This document shows positions 1 to 5,001 of a stretch of 8,306 bases of DNA, in pieces. The stretch is from Coriobacteriia bacterium. Its GTDB lineage: Bacteria > Actinomycetota > Coriobacteriia > Coriobacteriales > UBA8131. Made by a program: the position numbers and the translations under genes. Within the stretch, counting starts at the first letter, position 1. Each line of letters opens with the position of its first letter. A model generated the notes under the pieces. It searched no databases. It saw nothing but the letters and a program-made list of their open reading frames with translations, and was not told the origin of the DNA. Where the stretch lies: NCBI GenBank assembly GCA_009779015.1, contig WRFC01000027.1, forward strand, positions 1 through 8,306. The letters are read 5' to 3'.

Positions 1-1
1 C

Positions 2-1219
2 AGCATCCGCGAGCGCTTTGCGGCCGAGCAGCCGCTCCAAGGCCTGCGTATCGCGGCCTGCCTGCACGTCACCAGCGAGACGGCCAACCTGATGCGCACG
101 CTGGCGGCCGGCGGTGCCGATGTCGTGCTCTCGGCCTCCAACCCGCTCTCCACCCAGGATGACGTGGCCGCCGCCCTTGTCCAGATCTATAAGATACCGG
201 TCTTTGCCGTCAAGGGCGAAGATACCGAGACCTACTACCAGCACATCGATGCCGTCATCCAGCAGCATCCGCAGCTCACCATGGACGACGGCGCCGATGT
301 TGTCGGGCGCCTGCACGAGCAGCACCGCGAGTTCTTAAAAGACATCATCGGCGGTACCGAAGAGACCACCACCGGCGTCATCAGGCTGACCTCGATGGCC
401 GCCGACGGCGCCCTCAAATACCCGATCATCGCCGTCAACGACGCCAGCACCAAGCACTTCTTTGACAACCGCTATGGCACCGGGCAATCGACGCTCGACG
501 CCATCATGCGCGCCACCAACCGCCTGCTGGCCGGGCGCACGATGGTCGTCAGCGGCTATGGCTGGTGCGGCCGCGGGCTGGCCATGCGGGCGGCCGGCAT
601 GGGCATGCAGGTGATCGTCTGCGAGATCGACCCGCTCAAGGCGCTAGAGGCGCACATGGACGGCTACCGGGTCATGAAGGCCGTCGAGGCCGCCGTCTTC
701 GCCGACATCTGGGTGACCGTCACGGGCGACCTCAACGCCCTTGGCGCCGACGCCTTAAGCCACCTCAAAGACGGCGCCATCATCTGCAATTCCGGGCACT
801 TCAACTCCGAGATCGACATCCCCTGGCTGGAGGCCAACGCCAGCGCCAAGCGCGAGCTCAAGCCGCTGGTCGTCGAGTACGTCTTGCCCGGCGGCGAGCA
901 CACCCAGCACGGCCGGCACGGCCGCCCCAGCGCGCCCGAGCACAGTGTCATCCTCTTGGCCGAAGGCCGCCTGGTCAACCTCTCGGCCGCCGAAGGCCAT
1001 CCGGCCGAGGTCATGGATATGAGCTTTGCCAACCAGGCACTCTGCGCCGAGTACCTCTTCAAAGAGGCCAAGGACCTAGACGGCGGCGTTTACCCGGTGC
1101 CCCCCAAGATCGACCAGAGCGTCGCCCGCTTAAAGCTCGAGAGCCTCGGCCTGGCCATCGACAGCCTCTCGGCCGAGCAAGAGAAGTACCTCTCGTCTTG
1201 GCAGATGGGCACGGTCTAA
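2..1219 (+). CDS. ahcY: Adenosylhomocysteinase, 5'-truncated by the window edge
   Basis: Cytosolic NAD-dependent enzyme that reversibly splits S-adenosyl-L-homocysteine into adenosine and homocysteine, relieving product inhibition of SAM methyltransferases. The frame is open from base 2, and the reading before the first ATG (base 92) already matches the family (PL-G, LHVTSETA), so the true start is outside; roughly 20-30 residues are missing. Visible motifs are NPLSTQDDVAAAL, the active-site segments DDGAD and EETTTGV, KYPIIAVND with the conserved Lys and Asp, the Rossmann loop GYGWCGRG near bases 554-574, and AEGHPAEVMDMSFANQAL. The NRYGTGQST and GYGWCGRG signatures, plus the lack of the long C-terminal Lys/Tyr tail of the eukaryotic/typical bacterial form, place it in the Thermotoga/archaeal-type subgroup. 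A His/Gly/Arg-rich loop around bases 895-945 contains a 9-base tandem duplication. Followed by mtnA after 298 bases. Confidence 0.96.
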   Translation, partial: SIRERFAAEQPLQGLRIAACLHVTSETANLMRTLAAGGADVVLSASNPLSTQDDVAAALVQIYKIPVFAVKGEDTETYYQHIDAVIQQHPQLTMDDGADVVGRLHEQHREFLKDIIGGTEETTTGVIRLTSMAADGALKYPIIAVNDASTKHFFDNRYGTGQSTLDAIMRATNRLLAGRTMVVSGYGWCGRGLAMRAAGMGMQVIVCEIDPLKALEAHMDGYRVMKAVEAAVFADIWVTVTGDLNALGADALSHLKDGAIICNSGHFNSEIDIPWLEANASAKRELKPLVVEYVLPGGEHTQHGRHGRPSAPEHSVILLAEGRLVNLSAAEGHPAEVMDMSFANQALCAEYLFKEAKDLDGGVYPVPPKIDQSVARLKLESLGLAIDSLSAEQEKYLSSWQMGTV

Positions 1220-1242
1220 AAGGTCAGAAGTAACAGCGGCGC

Positions 1243-1312
1243 CTGCGGCCCGCGCGCCCGTTGAGGCCTGCGCCCCAACGCCTGCGGGGCACGCGGCCCG
1301 CGTGGGCCGCAG
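1243..1312. other. Strong GC-rich stem-loop downstream of ahcY
   Basis: Bases 1243-1256 pair with 1299-1312 over 14 positions (nine perfect pairs, one G-T pair, then four more). The 42-base interior can fold again in either of two ways (1272-1276 with 1286-1290, or 1259-1263 with 1276-1280). The word GCCTGCG occurs three times (1241, 1266, 1280), and GCGGCCCGCG occurs twice (1245 and 1293). There is no T-run afterwards, only AACAATAAAA, so it is not a classical intrinsic terminator on the + strand. It may protect the ahcY mRNA 3' end, act as an atypical terminator, or be a palindromic repeat. Confidence 0.6.
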
Positions 1313-1323
1313 CAACAATAAAA

Positions 1324-1356
1324 GGGGTGGCAGCCGTTCGGCCCTCTGGCCGCCCC
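1324..1356. other. Second GC-rich stem-loop in the ahcY-mtnA gap
   Basis: Bases 1324-1331 pair with 1349-1356 over 8 bp with one G-T pair. The loop holds a smaller hairpin (GCC-GTTC-GGC, 1333-1342). It is followed by the 12-base perfect palindrome at 1351-1362, whose left half overlaps the 3' arm. It sits 11 bases after the first stem-loop, so the two form a tandem. The rest of the 1220-1517 gap holds only a weak -10-like TAGAAT at 1424-1429, without a recognisable -35, as a possible mtnA promoter. I see nothing else there. Confidence 0.5.
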
Positions 1357-1517
1357 GGGGCGAGCAGTAGGCAATGGACGAGAAACAAGCGCAAGTGGCA
1401 AGCCAAGAGTGGTAAATAACAAGTAGAATCAGTATGGTAAAAAAACAGAGGCTGGTAGCCGCCCGGTCGGCGCCAGTTGTCGGTATGAGCATCAAGCGCC
1501 AAAGAAGGGAGCACCAC

Positions 1518-2735
1518 ATGACGGCTGATCTGAGTAAAATCCCCCGCAGCATCTGGTGGGGAGCCAGCGAAGAGAACGGCAAGCCGGGGGTTTTTCTCCT
1601 CGACCAGACGCGCCTGCCCTTGAGCAGCGAGGTCATCTGCTGCCAGAGGCTCGAGGCCGTCGAGGTGGCCATCCAGTCGCTGGCCGTGCGTGGGGCCCCG
1701 GCCTTAGGCGTCGCGGCCGCCATGGCCATCGCCGTCTGGAGCGAGAACGAGTCGACCGACACTGAGACCGATTCGTGGCTGGCCGGCCTCGACGCCGCCG
1801 CCGAGCGCATCGGCAATGCCCGGCCAACGGCCGTTAACCTGCTTGGCGCCGCCGACCGCGTGCGCACCTACGCCCACGATATGGCGCGCGCCGGCTCAAG
1901 CCTGGCCGACCTCAAGGCCGCCATCGTGGCGCTCGCCCAGACCATGGCCGAAGAGAACGAGGCCGAGAACCGCGCCATCGGCAAGCTCGGGGCCGAGCTC
2001 TTAGAGCCCGGCTCGCGCATCCTCACGCACTGTAACGCCGGATCACTGGGCACGGCTTATTTTGGCACGGTCGGCGGCGTCATCTATACGGCCGTCGAGC
2101 AGCAGAAGATCGAGCACGTCTGGGTCACCGAGACCCGCCCCCTCAACCAGGGCGCCCGCCTCACGACCTGGGAGCTGATGGCCGTGGGCGTGCCCTGCGC
2201 CCTGATCGCCGACTCCATGGCCGCCTCGATCATGGATTCTGGCTGGGTCAGCGCGGTCTTCGTCGGTGCCGACCGCATCTGCGCCAACGGCGACACGGCC
2301 AACAAGGTCGGCACCCTGGCGCTGGCCATTGCCGCCGACTACTACCAAGTGCCCTTCTACGTCTGCGCCCCCACCTCGACCATCGACAAGTCGCTGGCCG
2401 ACGGCTCAGAGGTCACCATCGAACAGCGCGACGGCCGCGAGCTGGCCGGCTTCAGCACCAGCGGCGCCATCATCCCCACCGACCGCGCCACCCTCCGCGC
2501 CCTCGACATGCTGACCAGCGCCGGCGAGCGCAACCTCCGGCTGAACGGCAAGAACCGCATGAACATCTACCGCAAGGCCGGCACCTACGCCTTTGATGCC
2601 TGGTTCCAGGCCACGCCGCCCGGGCTGCCCATCTACAACCCGGCCTTTGACGTCACGCCGGCCGAGCTGATCACGGCCGTCATCACCGAGACCGGCGTCT
2701 ACCCGCCCGGGGCGCTGCCCGGCCTGACCGATTAA
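1518..2735 (+). CDS. mtnA: S-methyl-5-thioribose-1-phosphate isomerase
   Basis: Cytosolic aldose-ketose isomerase converting 5-methylthioribose-1-phosphate to 5-methylthioribulose-1-phosphate in salvage of methylthioadenosine; belongs to the eIF-2B-alpha-like superfamily. The ATG at 1518 is chosen because AAGGGAG (1505-1511) lies six bases upstream; an in-frame ATG at 1434 has no ribosome-binding site and would add a non-family extension. Motifs: RGAPALGVAAA, RPTAVNL, THCNAG with the catalytic Cys at residue 172, ETRPLNQGARLT, GADRI with the catalytic Asp at 252, NKVGT, and NPAFDVTPAELITAVITE near the end. At 405 residues it is longer than the usual 340-370, because about 70 residues separate EQRDGREL (302-309) from NPAFDVTP (374-381) where I expect about 25. 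The neighbouring AhcY also handles a SAM by-product. A deoxyribose-1-phosphate isomerase paralogue of the same fold is a less likely alternative. Confidence 0.93.
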   Translation: MTADLSKIPRSIWWGASEENGKPGVFLLDQTRLPLSSEVICCQRLEAVEVAIQSLAVRGAPALGVAAAMAIAVWSENESTDTETDSWLAGLDAAAERIGNARPTAVNLLGAADRVRTYAHDMARAGSSLADLKAAIVALAQTMAEENEAENRAIGKLGAELLEPGSRILTHCNAGSLGTAYFGTVGGVIYTAVEQQKIEHVWVTETRPLNQGARLTTWELMAVGVPCALIADSMAASIMDSGWVSAVFVGADRICANGDTANKVGTLALAIAADYYQVPFYVCAPTSTIDKSLADGSEVTIEQRDGRELAGFSTSGAIIPTDRATLRALDMLTSAGERNLRLNGKNRMNIYRKAGTYAFDAWFQATPPGLPIYNPAFDVTPAELITAVITETGVYPPGALPGLTD

Positions 2736-3473
2736 GTGCCCCGGCTCCTCGAGAGCGCGCTCGAGCTCCTCTATCCAACCCGCTGCGCCGTCTGCGAAGC
2801 CCCGGGAGAAGTGCTCTGCGCGCCTTGTGCCCAGCACTTGACCTACATCAACCAGGCCACCAGCTGCCGCTACTGCGGCGCCCCCTACGGGCGCGCACTT
2901 TGCACCGAGTGCATCGAGCGCGAGGGCAGAAGGGCCTTCAGCTTCTCCGAGGCGCGCTGTGTCTTTGAGCTCAGCAATCCTCTGCGCCGCCTGATCTTGG
3001 CCTACAAAGATGCCAACGAGCGCCGCCTGGCCGAGTATTTTGCCCGTTTCCTGGCCACGGCCCTACCGCTCGAGTGGCGCCTCTGGGCAGATGCCCTGAC
3101 CTGGGTGCCGGCCGACCAGCACGCGCTCCGCCAGCGCGGCTTCGACCATGTCGGCCTGATCGTCCGGCACCTGGCCGTACTCACCGGCCTGCCCGCCCGC
3201 CCGCTGCTGGTCAAGCTGCCCGGTACCGACCAGCGCGGCCTCACCCGCGCCCAGCGCTTTCAGAACTCCCAACTGCTCTTCTCCCCACTCGAACGCCCCA
3301 CCGAGGGGCGCGGCCAAGCCGAGGCGCACGGCCACCCCCAGGGGCGCGGCCAGAACATCATCCTCGTCGACGACGTGCTGACCACCGGCGCCACCCTCGA
3401 TGCCGCAGCTGCCTGCCTGCTGGCCTCCGGCACCGCCGACGTGCGCGCCCTCTGCCTCGCCCGCACCTGGTAA
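2736..3473 (+). CDS. comF: ComF-family phosphoribosyltransferase-like protein
   Basis: Cytosolic protein of the ComFC/GntX family, linked in competent bacteria to DNA uptake or processing; its exact reaction is not settled. The GTG start at 2736 is the base right after the mtnA TAA, with no clear ribosome-binding site, so it is probably translated by coupling to mtnA. The start is supported because the family's N-terminal LLYPTRCAVC motif follows directly. Four Cys pairs (17/20, 28/31, 44/47, 56/59) form the expected zinc-binding region. The PRPP-binding loop ILVDDVLTTGAT is at residues 209-220, and the domain ends at LARTW as in relatives. A low-complexity Gly/Arg/Gln/His insertion at about 189-206 is bounded by a 13-base direct repeat (3304-3316 and 3340-3352, period 36, in frame). 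Length 245 residues is normal. Confidence 0.92.
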   Translation: MPRLLESALELLYPTRCAVCEAPGEVLCAPCAQHLTYINQATSCRYCGAPYGRALCTECIEREGRRAFSFSEARCVFELSNPLRRLILAYKDANERRLAEYFARFLATALPLEWRLWADALTWVPADQHALRQRGFDHVGLIVRHLAVLTGLPARPLLVKLPGTDQRGLTRAQRFQNSQLLFSPLERPTEGRGQAEAHGHPQGRGQNIILVDDVLTTGATLDAAAACLLASGTADVRALCLARTW

Positions 3474-3500
3474 CAGGCAGCCCGCGCCCTGTGGTAGAAT
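3470..3500 (+). promoter_or_regulatory. Extended -10 promoter for the 3509-3771 RNA
   Basis: TGG followed by TAGAAT (3492-3500) matches an extended -10 element with a 5/6 hexamer. A poor -35-like GTAACA lies at 3470-3475, with a long 19-base spacer that the extended -10 could compensate. Transcription would start about 7 bases downstream, near 3507-3509, exactly where the 5' arm of the closing stem begins. That agreement is the main reason to believe the promoter. Confidence 0.5.
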
Positions 3501-3508
3501 CTAGCCAT

Positions 3509-3771
3509 ATTCCCTCCAGGTCTGTGGTTGCGGGGCAATGCTCTACAACTAGATGGCATTCCCCTAGTCCATGGTAGTCGCGGCCTAAAGGATCCACGTA
3601 AACCCTCGGCCATCCGCCGAGGGCGAGCACGGCGCGGTTTAGGGGTAAGTCGTACCGTCTGTCCAGAGTGCAAAGTTGCCCTGCAGGCGAGAGGGCTCAA
3701 AGTGAGATGGCATCAAGCGACAGCTCCAGTATGCGAGTGTGGGGTCAAAGACCAGGTCAGCTGGAGGGAAT
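3509..3771 (+). ncRNA. Structured RNA of about 263 nt, candidate raiA-class or cis-regulatory leader
   Basis: The two ends pair perfectly: 3509-3519 (ATTCCCTCCAG) with 3761-3771 (CTGGAGGGAAT). Inside are GGGG plus AATGC at 3532-3541 (one bulged C) pairing with 3556-3564. CCTAAA 3584-3589 pairs with 3638-3643, enclosing an 8-bp perfect hairpin 3603-3610/3616-3623. Smaller pairings are 3644-3647/3653-3656, 3659-3663/3719-3723 and 3676-3680/3686-3690. Codons in all frames lack the third-position GC bias of neighbouring genes. A promoter lies just upstream. The slot directly after comF is where raiA/hpf commonly lies, and raiA-motif RNAs are known near that locus in Firmicutes and Actinobacteria, so this class is my first guess. 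Alternatively it is a riboswitch-like leader of the transporter operon. I do not see tmRNA, RNase P, SRP or T-box signatures. No terminator follows, so processing or read-through is likely. Confidence 0.7.
3763..3768 (+). promoter_or_regulatory. Shine-Dalgarno sequence buried in the RNA closing stem
   Basis: GGAGGG is the best ribosome-binding site in this region and lies seven bases before tandem ATG codons at 3776 and 3779. It is fully paired with 3512-3517 in the closing stem. CTGGAG at 3761-3766 could instead pair with an identical second CTCCAG copy at 3724-3729. Either fold hides the site, so a switch in translation is conceivable. Confidence 0.45.
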
Positions 3772-3775
3772 CTTT

Positions 3776-3826
3776 ATGATGAAGGTCAGACGAGCATGCG
3801 AAAGCCGGTCAATAAAGTGTCTCTGA
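3776..3826 (+). CDS. Possible 16-residue leader peptide overlapping the first lipoprotein gene
   Basis: ATG ATG follows the strong GGAGGG site with a 7-base gap and opens a frame encoding MMKVRRACESRSIKCL, ending in TGA at 3824. It overlaps the start of the next gene by 31 bases in another frame. It contains three Arg and two Cys codons. It could be a leader that couples translation to the lipoprotein gene, or a by-product of a sequencing indel if the real lipoprotein start is here. There is no homology argument for it. Confidence 0.25.
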   Translation: MMKVRRACESRSIKCL

Positions 3827-4809
3827 GAAAATCCAGCACGAGCGTTGCGCTTCTTTTACTTTCTGCTTTGCTGGCCTTTGCCCTGGTCATGGCAGCGGGC
3901 TGCAGCCAGGGCGCAAAAGGCTCGCTGACCTTGCCAACGCCCGACCTGAAGTCGCCGACGATCCATCAAGACGGTATATTGCGGGTCGGCGTCGACACAT
4001 CTAATTCGACGTTCGCCGCAAAGTCTGATACTGACGGGCAGATCATCGGTATCGATGTCGATGTGGCCGCCGCCCTGGCCGAGAACCTCGGGCTTAAGCT
4101 ACAGATCGTCGATATCTCTGGGCAAGACCCGGCCCAAGCGCTCCAAGACCAGCAGCTCGACCTGGTGATGGGCCTGAACACAGATACCGAGCTCAAATCC
4201 AACCTGATCACAATCGGCCCTTACTTGAATAACGGCATTGGCGTTTTTAGCGTTGGCCTGGGTACCCAAAGCGGCAATTTTGACCCGACATCGCTGAATG
4301 GGCTAAAGATCGCGGCCGAGGCCAAGACCTTTTCGGCCTGGCAGGTCGCAGACATCTACGGCCAGGCCTACGTCCAGACCTTCAACACCCTGCAAGAGGC
4401 CTTTGACCAGGTCGTTCAGGGCTCTATTACCTATGCGGCGGCCGATGCAGTGGTCGGCTCGGTCCTGGCGCAGAACTCCACGTTCACGCAAAAATACCAG
4501 AACATCGTCTGCCTCGGCTTCTTGGACAGCCCGTCTGGGTATTATATGGGCGTCAGCCCCGACAACGCTGCCCTGGCCGATGCCGTCACCAAGGCCGCGC
4601 GCAGCATCCGCGACTCTGGCGTGCTAAACATCGTGCTCTCCAAGTGGGTGGGCCCGGCCACGGCCCAATTGATCATCACTCAGGGTGCGATCGTCACGGG
4701 CAATCCTCCTGGCAACAGCTCAAGCAGCTCAGCAACCGACTCTGCTGACCTGATCACCGATACGGCCGCAGCGATCGCCGGGTCAAGCGACGCCACAGGC
4801 GCGAACTGA
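3796..4809 (+). CDS. Divergent family-3 solute-binding lipoprotein of an amino-acid ABC transporter
   Basis: Extracytoplasmic lipid-anchored receptor that would deliver a small polar solute to the permease encoded downstream. It has 337 residues. A basic N-region is followed by a hydrophobic stretch at 17-32 and a lipobox-like AAGC with the lipid-anchored Cys at 36 (Ala at -3 is less common). The start at 3796 has only a weak GAAGG site 10 bases upstream. The family-3 two-lobe pattern is visible: ILRVGVD, then GIDVDVAAALAENLG, LDLVMG, GPY, LNGLKIA and AADAVVGS with Asp 217. The usual ligand-carboxylate Arg of the T-x-x-R motif is replaced by Lys 134 (TDTELKS), so the substrate may differ from an ordinary alpha-amino acid. 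After the lobe ends near SKWVGPA there is an added Ser/Ala/Thr/Asp-rich tail of about 45 residues. A second receptor gene follows after 192 bases. Whether it uses the same permease is inferred from gene order. Confidence 0.85.
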   Translation: MRKPVNKVSLRKSSTSVALLLLSALLAFALVMAAGCSQGAKGSLTLPTPDLKSPTIHQDGILRVGVDTSNSTFAAKSDTDGQIIGIDVDVAAALAENLGLKLQIVDISGQDPAQALQDQQLDLVMGLNTDTELKSNLITIGPYLNNGIGVFSVGLGTQSGNFDPTSLNGLKIAAEAKTFSAWQVADIYGQAYVQTFNTLQEAFDQVVQGSITYAAADAVVGSVLAQNSTFTQKYQNIVCLGFLDSPSGYYMGVSPDNAALADAVTKAARSIRDSGVLNIVLSKWVGPATAQLIITQGAIVTGNPPGNSSSSSATDSADLITDTAAAIAGSSDATGAN

Positions 4810-4885
4810 GGGTTTGGCCGCGTCAACGGCAGAAATCGCAGGCTCAACCAGTAGTATTCAAAAGATGCTAAAAGTATCCAGTAAT

Positions 4886-4971
4886 CTACATTGCCCTGGT
4901 TCTCCAGGTACAGTAGACTTACCAATGCTGTAGTTACGCGCAGCTGCCAAAAGTGCGCGGGCAACAGGTAG
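4886..4971 (+). promoter_or_regulatory. Compact four-helix fold between the two lipoprotein genes
   Basis: Bases 4886-4889 pair with 4968-4971, and 4891-4894 with 4961-4964. They enclose three back-to-back hairpins: 4895-4899/4904-4908, 4909-4915/4926-4932 (one G-T pair) and 4937-4942/4954-4959. The arrangement is cloverleaf-like but lacks tRNA landmarks. A run of six T (4981-4986) and a strong ribosome-binding site follow. The same bases contain a weak promoter reading, TTGCCC 4891-4896 and TAGACT 4914-4919 with a 17-base spacer, which would be an alternative role. The stems are short, so chance pairing is possible. The remaining bases of the gap, 4810-4885, show nothing. Confidence 0.35.
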
Positions 4972-4988
4972 CAGGAGGCATTTTTTAC

Positions 4989-4995
4989 AAGGAGG
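4989..4995 (+). promoter_or_regulatory. Strong ribosome-binding site of the second lipoprotein gene
   Basis: AAGGAGG with six bases to the ATG at 5002 is near the consensus and the strongest site in the transporter operon. It suggests that the second receptor is made in larger amounts than the permease and ATPase, whose starts have weak sites. Confidence 0.85.
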
Positions 4996-5001
4996 AAAGC
5001 A

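Noticed and set aside
565..1233. A 222-codon + strand frame, very rich in Arg, Gly and Pro.
   Set aside because: It is a frame shadow of ahcY; the composition is typical of an out-of-phase reading of GC-rich DNA.
1434..1517. An earlier in-frame ATG for mtnA adding 28 residues.
   Set aside because: It has no ribosome-binding site, and the added residues are basic and unlike the family N terminus. The 1518 start has AAGGGAG at ideal spacing.
1130..1867. A 245-codon minus-strand frame spanning the ahcY-mtnA gap.
   Set aside because: It overlaps the ends of two well-supported genes and has repetitive Ala/Arg/Leu composition without family motifs.
3509..3771. tmRNA, RNase P RNA, SRP RNA, T-box leader or group I intron as the identity of the structured RNA.
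   Set aside because: I find no tmRNA tag frame or CCA end, no GAGGAAAGTCC of RNase P, no GGAAGGAAGCAGC of SRP, no T-box AGGGTGGNACCGCG, and no group I core motif. 6S RNA remains possible but no signature is recognised.
3528..3779. An open frame of 83 codons (TTG start) with CPEC and CEC pairs resembling a zinc-ribbon protein.
   Set aside because: It has many A/T third positions unlike the neighbouring genes, a rare start without a ribosome-binding site, and it covers almost exactly the region of strong RNA pairing.
4886..4971. A tRNA gene, because of the cloverleaf-like pairing.
   Set aside because: No T-loop GTTCRA motif, no 5-bp/7-base anticodon arm and no acceptor stem of seven pairs.
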